Shown: in pieces, positions 50,814-59,853 of the stretch
Layout: every line of letters begins with the position of its first letter
Numbering within the stretch: position 1 is the stretch's first letter
Assembly: GCA_938033875.1 (NCBI GenBank)
Contig: CALHKG010000014.1
Location: forward strand, 133,490-197,489
DNA: 64,000 bases
Origin: an uncultured Candidatus Saccharibacteria bacterium
GTDB lineage: Bacteria; Patescibacteriota; Saccharimonadia; Saccharimonadales; Saccharimonadaceae
Direction: 5' to 3'
Notes under the pieces: model-generated
Databases searched by the model: none
What the model was told of the DNA's origin: nothing
What the model saw: only the letters and a program-made list of their open reading frames with translations
Made by a program: the position numbers and the translations under genes

Positions 50814-53444
50814 CTATTTACGATTTTTCTTACGGTTCTGTCGCTGAGCCTTTTTCTTCTTTCGAGCTTGATTCTTCGCACGATTTGATTCCGCACTGGT
50901 CTTGCCCTTTTTCACAGAGAAGTCATCGTCGCGATTTTCCTCGCCCGAACCAATTTCATTTACGCCACGCTCAACGGCATTTTCCGCCAACCTAGTTAGC
51001 TCGGTGTCATATTCGTCGTCTTGAGATTGACGAACTGTAGCGTCGGCTTTATGAATATTAAATATCGTTGTCAGAACTTCATCGCGGAGATTAGCCTGCA
51101 AACTCTCGAACAACTTCTGGGATTCTGATCGATATTCCACCAAAGGATCGCGCTGTCCAACACTTCGCCAGTGAATTCCCTCGCGCAAATGTTGCATATT
51201 TTCCAAATGTTGCATCCACAATGTATCCAACACCGCCATGTAGACTTCGCGCTCAACTCCGCGCAAATCATCAGCGCCAATCTCACGCTCTTTCTCCGCG
51301 TAAGCTTCTTCAGCCAGCTCCAGCGCCTTCTCATAGCGCAAACGATCTTTCTTTTCCTTGCCAACCTTTTCAATTTTTTCCTTATCAACCGGGAAAATAA
51401 CCGAAAAATCCTCGACAAACTTTGGATTATTCTTTGATGGAAGAGTTGTCAATTCGTGAACTTTAGCCTTCAGCAATCGCTCAATTTCTGGCTTAATATT
51501 ATCGCCTTCCAAAATCCTACGTCGCATAACATAAACGACGCGACGATGACGGTTAATCACATTGTCGTATTGAACAACATTTTTGCGCGTATCAAAGTTA
51601 TAGCCTTCAACTCTCTTCTGTGCCGCTTCCAATGTTTTCGATACGGCGCGAGTTCTGATTGGTGTGTCATCATCGACGCCCAGCCTATCCATCAACGACG
51701 CAATTCGCTCACCCTGGAAAATTCGCATCAAATCATCTTCGGTCGAAACATAAAACTGAGTCTCGCCTGGATCGCCCTGACGTCCGCCACGACCACGGAG
51801 CTGATTGTCAATTCGACGTGATTCGTGTCGCTCCGAACCAATAACAACCAGTCCGCCCAATTCCTTCACGCCCTCGCCAAGCTTAATGTCGGTACCACGA
51901 CCAGCAATATTTGTAGCCAAAGTAATCGCGCCCTTTTCGCCAGCTTTCGCCACAATCGCAGCCTCACGCTCATTGTTCTTAGCGTTCAGAATCTCAAATT
52001 TAATACCTTCTTTTTCCAAATATTTGGCAATTTGCTCATTCTTCTCAATAGAACCAGAGCCAACCAGAACAGGACGACCTTGCTTGTGGTAATCCTTAAT
52101 CGCCTCAGCGACAGCTTTCAGTTTGGCCTTTTCAGTCTTGAAAATCAGATCTTCCTTATCCTCGCGAATAACTGGTTTGTTCGGTGGAATTTGGATAACA
52201 TCAAGTGAATAAATTTGTTGAAACTCTTCAGCTTCAGTAAATGCCGTACCAGTCATACCGCTCAATTTATTGTACAAACGGAAATAATTCTGGAAGGAAA
52301 TTGTCGCCAAGGTCATACTCTCTTCCAGCACAGGAACACCTTCTTTTGCCTCAATGGCCTGATGCAAACCTTCATTGTAGCGGCGACCCTGCATCAGACG
52401 ACCAGTATGCTCGTCAACAATAATCACTTCGCCATCGTTAGTTACAACATAATCCTTATCGCGCTTGAACAACGTCTGTGCTCGCAAAGCTTGATCCATG
52501 TGATAAACACTGCGCACGTGATCTGGCGTGTACAAGTTTTTTATTCCCAGCAATTTCTGGACTTTCTCAACACCCTCATCAGTCAAGGCAACGCTTCGGC
52601 GCTTCTCATCCAAAACGTAATCTTCCGGAACCAACTTTGCGGCGATTTTAGCAAACGTGTAATAATTGTCAGGATTTTCAGCCGCTGGAGCAGAGATAAT
52701 AAGTGGCGTACGAGCTTCGTCGATCAAAATTGAGTCGACCTCGTCAACGATTGCAAAGTTCAATTCACGTTGCCTGAGCAAATCAACATCATTAACCATG
52801 TTGTCGCGCAAATAGTCAAAACCAAACTCGTTGTTAGTTCCGTAAGTAATATCCGCAGCGTAAGCCTCTTTACGCGAAACTGGACGAAGTTTTCGCATTC
52901 GAGGATCGTCGTGATGCTCATTGTCGTAATCTTTATCATAAACAAATGACGCCTCATTGATAATCACACCAGTAGTCAGACCTAGGAAATCATATACTTG
53001 ACCCATCCAGCCAGCGTCGCGCTGAGCCAAATAGTCATTAACCGTCACCACATGAACGCCCTTACCCTCCAAGGCGTTCAAGTAAGTTGGCAGCGTCGCC
53101 ACAAGAGTCTTGCCTTCACCAGTCTTCATCTCAGCGACATTACCCTCATGAAGAACCATGCCGCCAATCAGCTGCACATCATATGGACGCTCACCAATAA
53201 CACGCTTAGCAGCTTCCCTTGCTATAGCAAACGCATCTGGCAAAATAGTATCAAGCGTCACATTTTTCTTCGACAAACGCTTTTTCAGCTCATCAGTTTG
53301 CGCCCGAAGTTCCTTATCGGACATCTTTTCATATTTGTCATTCAGGCCGTTAATAACGTCAACTTGCTTACGCAATCGTTTCAAAATCTTCTTCTGCGGA
53401 TCGCCAAAAATCTTACTCAGCGCTTTTTGTTGTGTAATTGCCAT
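50814..53444 (-). CDS. secA: Preprotein translocase ATPase SecA
   Basis: About 876 residues starting at MAITQQKALSKIFGDPQ. Walker A is EMKTGEGKTLVATLPTYLNA, Walker B DEVDSILIDEARTPLIIS, then TIATNIAGRGTDIKLG-type and QLRGRGGRQGDPGE motifs. It drives export through SecYEG. The C-terminal zinc motif of E. coli SecA is replaced by a lysine/arginine-rich tail (RKKKKAQRQNRKKNRK). A longer frame to 53480 is possible. Confidence 0.96.
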   Translation of the reverse strand: MAITQQKALSKIFGDPQKKILKRLRKQVDVINGLNDKYEKMSDKELRAQTDELKKRLSKKNVTLDTILPDAFAIAREAAKRVIGERPYDVQLIGGMVLHEGNVAEMKTGEGKTLVATLPTYLNALEGKGVHVVTVNDYLAQRDAGWMGQVYDFLGLTTGVIINEASFVYDKDYDNEHHDDPRMRKLRPVSRKEAYAADITYGTNNEFGFDYLRDNMVNDVDLLRQRELNFAIVDEVDSILIDEARTPLIISAPAAENPDNYYTFAKIAAKLVPEDYVLDEKRRSVALTDEGVEKVQKLLGIKNLYTPDHVRSVYHMDQALRAQTLFKRDKDYVVTNDGEVIIVDEHTGRLMQGRRYNEGLHQAIEAKEGVPVLEESMTLATISFQNYFRLYNKLSGMTGTAFTEAEEFQQIYSLDVIQIPPNKPVIREDKEDLIFKTEKAKLKAVAEAIKDYHKQGRPVLVGSGSIEKNEQIAKYLEKEGIKFEILNAKNNEREAAIVAKAGEKGAITLATNIAGRGTDIKLGEGVKELGGLVVIGSERHESRRIDNQLRGRGGRQGDPGETQFYVSTEDDLMRIFQGERIASLMDRLGVDDDTPIRTRAVSKTLEAAQKRVEGYNFDTRKNVVQYDNVINRHRRVVYVMRRRILEGDNIKPEIERLLKAKVHELTTLPSKNNPKFVEDFSVIFPVDKEKIEKVGKEKKDRLRYEKALELAEEAYAEKEREIGADDLRGVEREVYMAVLDTLWMQHLENMQHLREGIHWRSVGQRDPLVEYRSESQKLFESLQANLRDEVLTTIFNIHKADATVRQSQDDEYDTELTRLAENAVERGVNEIGSGEENRDDDFSVKKGKTSAESNRAKNQARKKKKAQRQNRKKNRK

Positions 53445-53516
53445 AAACCTTAAAACTCCCTCACTTTCAGGCATTTTCAAAAACTTCTTTTATTATAACT
53501 TTTTTCGGGCAATTTG

Positions 53517-53548
53517 AAAAGAAAAAGCGCCCAGAATCTGAACGCTTT
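53517..53548 (-). terminator. Terminator of the hpf gene
   Basis: An 11-bp stem AAAGCGCCCAG/CTGAACGCTTT (53524-53548) with a three-base loop, followed on the minus strand by TTTTTCTTTTC. Confidence 0.85.
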
Positions 53549-53569
53549 CCTGCCAATTTCATCTATCAA

Positions 53570-53941
53570 TTATTTTCGACCGAAAGTTTGCTTTAGCTTC
53601 GCCAAAACCCCGCGACTTCCGCCAACGTGAGCCAACACATCGTCTTTATACTTACGAACTTGACCATTCAACCTAGCTTCAACAATATCCACCGCAGCCA
53701 AAACGTTCATGGTTGAATCCTTAGCTACAATTTTCTTATCCGGCACGTTGATAATAACTTCAACTTCGTATTTGTTGCCGCCAGGATTGTCAACCTGCTT
53801 AATCTTCACATCTGCAGATGCGCTTTTTCGCGCGTGGCGTGGCAAATATTTTCCCAACGAACCAATTTTTCGCTCAACGTATTTTTTTGTTGTAGCGTTC
53901 AGCTCATATTTAACGCCAGTAATTGTAATATCCTTAATCAT
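53570..53941 (-). CDS. hpf: Ribosome hibernation-promoting factor, short form
   Basis: A 123-residue HPF/RaiA protein: IKDITITGVKYELNATTKKYVERKI, then VKIKQVDNPGGNKYEVEVIINVP and the acidic AAVDIVEARLNGQVRKYKD helix. It binds the 30S mRNA channel in starved cells. The C-terminal dimerisation domain of long HPF is missing. TAGGAGG lies five bases before the ATG, and a TATAAT promoter box is upstream. Confidence 0.9.
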   Translation of the reverse strand: MIKDITITGVKYELNATTKKYVERKIGSLGKYLPRHARKSASADVKIKQVDNPGGNKYEVEVIINVPDKKIVAKDSTMNVLAAVDIVEARLNGQVRKYKDDVLAHVGGSRGVLAKLKQTFGRK

Positions 53942-53970
53942 TTTTCCTCCTACTAACTAATACGCTCTTA

Positions 53971-55212
53971 TTATATCACGTCACGACCATTCATATACGG
54001 ACGAAGTACTTCAGGGACAGTCAAAGTTCCATCTGGATTCTGGAAATTCTCCAAAATCACCACCAACGAGCGAGCCAGCGACACCGCAGTTCCATTCAAT
54101 GTATGAACAGATTCAATCGTGCCGCTTTCTCGCCTGACTCGAATATTCAAACCACGAGCTTGATAATCAGTACAATTTGAGCAACTCGTCAGTTCACGAT
54201 AAGTTTGGTCAACTGGCGACCAATATTCAATGTCGTACTTCTTCGCAGCCGGCGCACCCAAATCGCCCGCCGCAATATTAACCACGTGATAAGAAATACC
54301 AATTTGCTGCCAAAGCGCCTCTTCAACACTAAGAATTTTCTCATGAATTTCTTTAGATTGCTCAGGCAAACAAAACGCGTACATTTCCAACTTATTAAAT
54401 TGGTGAACTCGGAACAGACCACGCGTGTGCTTTCCGTATGTTCCCGCCTCTTTTCGATAGCAAGGACTATATCCAGCGTATAGCAATGGCAAATCTTTTT
54501 CATCCAAAATCTCATCCGCGTGATAGCCGGTTAGCGGCATTTCCGCCGTACCAATTAGCGTCAAATCTTCGCCGTCAACTACATATTCATTACTGCCCTC
54601 GCCCTTCGGAGTAAAACCTGCGCCCTCGGCTGTTCGCAAATTGACCATATGCGGCACGGTCATAAATGTGAATCCCTGCTTTGTTACGTAATCCAAGGCA
54701 AATTGAGTTACGGCATTTTCCAATAAAGCCAAATCGCCCTTCAAATAATAAAACTTCGCACCAGCCACCTTGGCGCCGCGCTCAAAGTCTACCCAGTCGC
54801 GGCTTACGGCGTAATCCAAATGGTCTTTTGCACCAGTTTTGCAATCGCCATAAACTTTTACCTCAACAGAATCTTCTTCGCCACCCAAAGGCACGTCGTC
54901 AAAAGTGATATTCGGGACGTTTTTAAGAATTGCCGCAACTTTCTCCTCAGTTGACTTCAAATAACTCTCACCCTCTGCCAGCTCAACTTTCAATTGCTTG
55001 CCCTGATCAATCAGTTCTTGGTCTGGTCGACCGCCTTTCATTTTCGCTGAAATTGCGTTGCGCTGTTCGCGTAACGCTTCAACCTGCTTTTGCAAATCGC
55101 GACGCTCATCATCTAATTGCAACAATGCCGCAATATCAACTTTATAGCCTTTATCGTTTGCCGACTTTTGCACCAAATCGACATTTTCTCGGATGAACTT
55201 AATGTCTAACAT
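53971..55212 (-). CDS. serS: Serine-tRNA ligase
   Basis: A 413-residue class II synthetase: N-terminal coiled-coil arm (about 30-105), TAEMPLTGYHADEIL, motif 2 YRKEAGTYGKHTRGLFRVHQ, LTSCSNCTDYQARGLNIRVR, and motif 3 LNGTAVSLARSLVVILEN. It charges tRNA-Ser. TATAAT ends six bases before the ATG (leaderless). Confidence 0.96.
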   Translation of the reverse strand: MLDIKFIRENVDLVQKSANDKGYKVDIAALLQLDDERRDLQKQVEALREQRNAISAKMKGGRPDQELIDQGKQLKVELAEGESYLKSTEEKVAAILKNVPNITFDDVPLGGEEDSVEVKVYGDCKTGAKDHLDYAVSRDWVDFERGAKVAGAKFYYLKGDLALLENAVTQFALDYVTKQGFTFMTVPHMVNLRTAEGAGFTPKGEGSNEYVVDGEDLTLIGTAEMPLTGYHADEILDEKDLPLLYAGYSPCYRKEAGTYGKHTRGLFRVHQFNKLEMYAFCLPEQSKEIHEKILSVEEALWQQIGISYHVVNIAAGDLGAPAAKKYDIEYWSPVDQTYRELTSCSNCTDYQARGLNIRVRRESGTIESVHTLNGTAVSLARSLVVILENFQNPDGTLTVPEVLRPYMNGRDVI

Positions 55213-55248
55213 GTCTCAATTATATAACAACATAGACTATATATAAAT

Positions 55249-55279
55249 AAACCCCGCCAGATTTAACAGACGGGGTTTT
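55249..55279 (-). terminator. Terminator of the collagen-like gene
   Basis: AAACCCCG (55249-55256) pairs with CGGGGTTTT (55271-55279); a further CAG/CTG-like pair lies inside. The minus-strand T run is TTTATTTAT. Confidence 0.75.
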
Positions 55280-55300
55280 AGATAAGTGTAAATAATTTAC

Positions 55301-56521
55301 TTACATAGCTGTGCCAGGTAACGTTGTTGGCCATGGAACGTTGTCGTTTGGCACATACGATACGCTAACGATCGGAGGAAGTGTTGGTGTTGGATTCTGA
55401 GCGCTAGCTGCTTCAGCATTAATCTGTCCAGTGTTTTGAACAATCCAAGTCAAATATGAATTACCATGTCGACCGGCGGAAGGACCTTGCATCTGGTCAC
55501 TAGGACGTAATCCATCTGGCAATGTACCTGTACCACCACCGTTCCAGTTATATGCCCAGCCCGTAAGAGCTGCATACAGATAAACAGTATTGTTAATTCG
55601 TCGAACCTTGACTACGCTGGCTTTCATGGATGTTGAGAGAATCTGAGGAACACTTCTCCAGCCAGTGTCGCCGTATACGACCTTCCAGCCTGTTTTATCA
55701 CTACCACTAGTTTTAATCCAGCGAATGGCACCGTTTGTAGCAGCTGTATCAGTATAGTACGTACCAACACTAGCCTTAACATTACCCTCAGGCATACCAG
55801 TTCCGCGAATTTCGTACGTATCTTTCCATTCTACGTCACAGTCATTATCAGTTTTCTTACCGAGCACTTGATTTGTTCTACCGCCCGCAGGAAGATTCTT
55901 GCCTGTAAATTGTAAACCTAGGTTACTTGTACCATTTCCGGTAATAGTCAATCCAGTCGAGCAAGGCTGAGTGCTATTAGTTACAGAAATTGTAGCATTT
56001 TGGCCAGCTGGCCCTGTAGCACCAGTCGCACCCGTAGCTCCCGTGGCTCCTCTAGCTCCTGTAGCACCATTAGCTCCGTTGCGGCCGTCTTTACCATCCT
56101 TGCCGTTTTGGCCATTCTGGCCGTTAATGCCGTTTCGACCGTCCTTACCGTCCTTACCATCCTTGCCGTCTTGACCATTCTGGCCCTTAAGTAGGTCAGA
56201 ATATGCTATGACATTCTTCCACTCTGAGTCGCCAGTGTATCGCCACTGAATATACAAAGAACCCTTTTGGACTTCAACACTACGACCGTCTTTGCCGCGA
56301 AGCTCGTCAAGAGATATAATCTTCTTCCAATCGCCGCCTGAATATTGATACTGAATCTCGCCTGAGTCCTGACGAACAGATATAGAATCTATGTCAAAAC
56401 CGCCACGTGGCATCATCTTACAAAAGATGAAAAACAGTAACAATATCAATATTATTGTTATAGTAAACAGACTCAAGACAAATGCCTTTGATGCCGGCTT
56501 CCTATTATTTGTTTCTTCCAT
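55301..56521 (-). CDS. Membrane-anchored collagen-like surface protein
   Basis: About 406 residues. An N-terminal hydrophobic anchor (about 10-35) is followed by two short similar modules (IQYQYSGGDWKKIISLDEL and IQWRYTGDSEWKNVIAYSDL), then about 22 Gly-X-Y triplets (KDGKDG, NGQNG, ATGATG blocks), and a C-terminal domain with GTYYTDTAATNGAIRWIKTS and a Trp-rich tip resembling phage-tail or adhesin heads. It probably forms an exported trimeric stalk. The ATG at 56521 (GGGGG nine bases upstream) is chosen over a TTG at 56530. Terminator follows. Confidence 0.85.
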   Translation of the reverse strand: MEETNNRKPASKAFVLSLFTITIILILLLFFIFCKMMPRGGFDIDSISVRQDSGEIQYQYSGGDWKKIISLDELRGKDGRSVEVQKGSLYIQWRYTGDSEWKNVIAYSDLLKGQNGQDGKDGKDGKDGRNGINGQNGQNGKDGKDGRNGANGATGARGATGATGATGATGPAGQNATISVTNSTQPCSTGLTITGNGTSNLGLQFTGKNLPAGGRTNQVLGKKTDNDCDVEWKDTYEIRGTGMPEGNVKASVGTYYTDTAATNGAIRWIKTSGSDKTGWKVVYGDTGWRSVPQILSTSMKASVVKVRRINNTVYLYAALTGWAYNWNGGGTGTLPDGLRPSDQMQGPSAGRHGNSYLTWIVQNTGQINAEAASAQNPTPTLPPIVSVSYVPNDNVPWPTTLPGTAM

Positions 56522-56627
56522 CAAAAACAACCCCCAAATCGTTTTTAAACTACTTATGCTTTATCATTCTACACGCATTTAATTTAAAAATCAAGCTATT
56601 TTTTACTCTTTTATCCACAATTTTTTA

Positions 56628-57467
56628 TTAAACGTGAGAAATCATTCCCATACTAAGCATAACCAACAAAAACAGCCCCAGGACAAATCGATAAATTATA
56701 AATGGTCGGAAATTATTACTCTGAATAAATTTCAACAACCACGACACGGCCAAATAGCCGACACCGAATGAAATTGCCGTGGCGATTATAGTTGGAGTCC
56801 AGCCAACGCCGCCAGAAATGTGTTTATATTTGGTAGCGACTTCCAATAGTCCTGCCGCAACTAGTGCTGGAATACCCAAGAAGAAACTTAATTTCGTAAC
56901 CGACAAGCGGTCAAATCCACGAAACAGACCGACTGAAATTGTTGCGCCAGAGCGACTAACTCCAGGAATGAGCGACAAGCATTGCCCTGCGCCAATTGCC
57001 AAAGTGTCTTTCCAGCTCGTCTCAGTTTCGCCACGCTTGTTATTTACCGCACGATTGTCAGCCAGCCACATAACAACACTCCAACCAATCAACCCAAACG
57101 CCACAAACCACAAACTGCGCAGAACTGTTTCAACTTCGTGCTTGAATAACAGTCCGACAATCGCAATAGGAATTGAGCCGATAATAATTGCCCAGCCATA
57201 TTTATAATCAAACTTTCGACGAGCTCGCTTCCACCATAAACCGCGCCACCAAGCTTGCAGGATTCGCCAAATGTCGCTCCAGAAATAAATCACTGCCGCC
57301 AAAATTGCTCCGATCTGGATTATCGCCGTAAAAGCCACGACACTCGGATCGTCAATTCGCATTCCCAACAACTTCTCAGCAATCGTCAGATGTCCAGTCG
57401 AAGAAATTGGTAAGAATTCCGTAATTCCCTCGATTACGCCGAGAATAATCGCTTGCCACCAAGCCAC
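56628..57467 (-). CDS. uppP: Undecaprenyl-diphosphatase UppP/BacA
   Basis: A 279-residue polytopic membrane enzyme recycling undecaprenyl diphosphate. Both signature motifs are present: EGITEFLPISSTGHLTIAEKL near the start and LIPGVSRSGATISVGLFRGF in the middle. About eight membrane segments. The start is a GTG at 57467. It supports the MraY/MurG lipid cycle and can give bacitracin tolerance. Confidence 0.95.
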   Translation of the reverse strand: MAWWQAIILGVIEGITEFLPISSTGHLTIAEKLLGMRIDDPSVVAFTAIIQIGAILAAVIYFWSDIWRILQAWWRGLWWKRARRKFDYKYGWAIIIGSIPIAIVGLLFKHEVETVLRSLWFVAFGLIGWSVVMWLADNRAVNNKRGETETSWKDTLAIGAGQCLSLIPGVSRSGATISVGLFRGFDRLSVTKLSFFLGIPALVAAGLLEVATKYKHISGGVGWTPTIIATAISFGVGYLAVSWLLKFIQSNNFRPFIIYRFVLGLFLLVMLSMGMISHV

Positions 57468-57532
57468 GCTTAAAAATTACCTTTCATCCTTCAAGTGTAG
57501 CATTAGCGATAAAATCATTCAAATGCATAGGC

Positions 57533-58810
57533 CTAAGATTCGGAATTTTCTGCTTCAATCGAGTTGTGATAGAACAAACCGCTAACATTCACGCCCGCAG
57601 GAGCATAAATTTTCAAGCCAGTTATCGGTTTATAAAACTTCAAGCAACCGTCAAAGAATATCGCGTTGCACTTCTCAGAAACAGATAGCACAATTTTATC
57701 GCCATCGCGGCGCACGTTAATTTCTGGCTTATTCGCCTTTGGCAAATCCACAAACTCTGCTTCCACCTTAAACTTGTCAGAATTTATTCGCGAAACATTC
57801 CCCACTGGCATATCAATAAAAATTGAATTAGCGTTCGTCGTATCTGGAATATCGATATTCACTTTCTTCGTGAGCTGCTGCGATTCACGCGCATATTCCA
57901 AGCCAGCGTGAGCACTAAATATTGCGGCGCTTGCCAAACTCATAAAAACAACGGACGCCGACACTATCATTGTGATTACAGACATTCGATTGACCTTCCA
58001 AGCGAATATGCTACGCGTTACAATTGCACCAAATATAACCGTCGCGATTCCGCCAATTGCCAAGGAAGTCCACACTCCCCACGCCCACATTTGCATACCC
58101 AAACCGCCGAGCATATCAATCATGGAAACGCCGAGCGCCCCGCCAACAATCAGTCCAAACAGTATCGCTAGCGTCGTAAGTAGCACCACAGCGCCGACAA
58201 AATATTGGAAAAATTTCGCAATTGGAGTTTTTCCGGCAGACACAGTTGAATTTCCATCAGCAGAAACCTCCTTAAGAGCAGCCAAAGTTACTGGCTTCCC
58301 GCGCATTCGTAATTTGTCCGATGCGGTTTTTGCTGGCGGCGTTGACACCCACATCGCGAGGTAAACCAGCACCATCGTACCGAATGTTACGAACGGCGAG
58401 ACAATTGCAATCAGTCGCACCCACAATGGATTAATATTAAAGTACGCCGCTATTCCCGCACACACGCCGCCAATGACAGCTCCGTCCGTGTCGCGCATCA
58501 ATTGCTTTTCTGGTTTTTCATTATCATCTGTCAATTCATCCGTTGGGTCCTCGCTATCATCCGAAAAATCACGCGGTTCGCCCATTTGATTTTTAATCGC
58601 CAAAACGTCATCGTCGCTAATAACACCTTCTTTCATCACGCCACGCTCGGCTAGAATTTCAACCATTCGCGCCTCAATTTCCTTCATTGCTTCCTCGTCG
58701 GCGTGCATATTTTTCTGAATCGAATTAAGGTACTTTTCTAGCGATTTCTTAGCGTCAATTTCCACACTAAACGCCGTTTTTGCCAGATGAATCCTGGTTA
58801 TTTCCTTCAT
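57533..58810 (-). CDS. PspC-domain membrane protein with N-terminal regulatory helices
   Basis: A 425-residue protein. Residues 1-85 are helical and charged (HAAS-like), then a PspC domain (about 103-165: DGAVIGGVCAGIAAYFNINPLWVRL), further membrane segments (about 200-300), and an exported beta-rich end resembling DUF2807/DUF4097 (KVNIDIPDTTNANSIFIDM). The type is common in envelope-stress modules next to padR genes. It is the last gene of the ABC/PadR operon. Confidence 0.85.
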   Translation of the reverse strand: MKEITRIHLAKTAFSVEIDAKKSLEKYLNSIQKNMHADEEAMKEIEARMVEILAERGVMKEGVISDDDVLAIKNQMGEPRDFSDDSEDPTDELTDDNEKPEKQLMRDTDGAVIGGVCAGIAAYFNINPLWVRLIAIVSPFVTFGTMVLVYLAMWVSTPPAKTASDKLRMRGKPVTLAALKEVSADGNSTVSAGKTPIAKFFQYFVGAVVLLTTLAILFGLIVGGALGVSMIDMLGGLGMQMWAWGVWTSLAIGGIATVIFGAIVTRSIFAWKVNRMSVITMIVSASVVFMSLASAAIFSAHAGLEYARESQQLTKKVNIDIPDTTNANSIFIDMPVGNVSRINSDKFKVEAEFVDLPKANKPEINVRRDGDKIVLSVSEKCNAIFFDGCLKFYKPITGLKIYAPAGVNVSGLFYHNSIEAENSES

Positions 58811-59155
58811 TTATTTTGTTCCTTTCTCTAAGTTATCAAGCGAATTATTTAACATATTTATGCGATCTTTAAGTTCATGAATCAATTGATCGCCATGATC
58901 TGTCAATGAATAATATTTTCGCGGCGGACCTTGCTCGCTTTCCTGCCATTCGTGTTGCAAATATCCATCTTTCTGCAGCCTATTCAGCAGCGGATAAATC
59001 GTACCTTCAACCACCGTTAAATCCGAATCGTTCAATTGCTTAACGATATCGCCAGCGTACTGCGCTTTATTAGAACAAACCAGTAAAACGCAATAAACCA
59101 AAAATCCTTTTCGCAATTGGACCGCCAAGCTTTCCGCATAGCTATCAACGTCCAC
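58811..59155 (-). CDS. PadR-family transcriptional regulator
   Basis: A 114-residue winged-helix protein: LRKGFLVYCVLLVCSNK, VVEGTIYPLLNRLQKDGYL and QGPPRKYYSLTDHG are the PadR signature. The GTG at 59155 has AAGG five bases upstream and overlaps the ABC ATPase stop. PadR proteins usually repress their own operon together with an efflux pump; palindromes at 61169 and 61188 are likely targets. Confidence 0.92.
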   Translation of the reverse strand: MDVDSYAESLAVQLRKGFLVYCVLLVCSNKAQYAGDIVKQLNDSDLTVVEGTIYPLLNRLQKDGYLQHEWQESEQGPPRKYYSLTDHGDQLIHELKDRINMLNNSLDNLEKGTK

Positions 59156-59843
59156 TTTTACCTTCTTTCGGTATGTTAGAGCCCTTAATTTTGCCGTCTT
59201 TGATCAGGATTTGATAATCGCATTTCTTAGCCAAATCAACGTCGTGCGTCACGATAATCAGCGTTGCGCCTTCTTGCTTGTTGTAATTGAATAGCAATTC
59301 TTCCACCTTCGCGCCGGTTTCGCTATCCAAATTTCCCGTAGGTTCGTCCGCAAAAATGATCTGAGGACTACCGACAATCGCCCGCGCAATTGCCAAACGC
59401 TGCTTCTGACCGCCCGACAAATCCTTCGCACGATTCTTACGCTTCTCATACAGATCAACCGCCTTCAGCGCCTCATTGATTTTACTTTCCCTCAAGCCCC
59501 TTGGCATCTTCACAATTTCCAGCGGCAAGCTCACATTATCCGCCACGCTTTCATTGCCCTGAACAAAGAAACTCTGGAAAATAAAACCTATTTTTCTCGC
59601 GCGGAACTCGTCAACTTGCTTTTGTTTCAATTTCAGAATGTCCTGACCGTCAATAATCACCTCACCTTGCTGCGGTCGATCCAAGCCAGAAATTGCGTGC
59701 ATTAGCGTCGATTTTCCTGAACCAGATTTTCCCAAAATCGCCACGCTCACGCCCGTTGGAATTCGCAAACTCACATCATTTAGCGCCACAAATTGGTTCT
59801 TCTTTTTGCCGTAAATTTTCGTCACATTTTTAAGCTCAATCAT
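59145..59843 (-). CDS. ABC transporter ATP-binding protein (MacB/LolD type)
   Basis: A 232-residue ATPase: Walker A LGKSGSGKSTLMHAI, Q loop IFQSFFVQGNESV, signature DLSGGQKQRLAIARAI, Walker B IIFADEPTGNLDSETG, and His in IIVTHD. It pairs with the permease just upstream. AGGAG lies seven bases before the ATG. Confidence 0.94.
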   Translation of the reverse strand: MIELKNVTKIYGKKKNQFVALNDVSLRIPTGVSVAILGKSGSGKSTLMHAISGLDRPQQGEVIIDGQDILKLKQKQVDEFRARKIGFIFQSFFVQGNESVADNVSLPLEIVKMPRGLRESKINEALKAVDLYEKRKNRAKDLSGGQKQRLAIARAIVGSPQIIFADEPTGNLDSETGAKVEELLFNYNKQEGATLIIVTHDVDLAKKCDYQILIKDGKIKGSNIPKEGKSGR

Positions 59844-59853
59844 AACAATTCTC

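Noticed and set aside
56611..56619. Replication origin signalled by a perfect DnaA box TTATCCACA
   Set aside because: A single box with no cluster and no dnaA, dnaN or gyr genes nearby.
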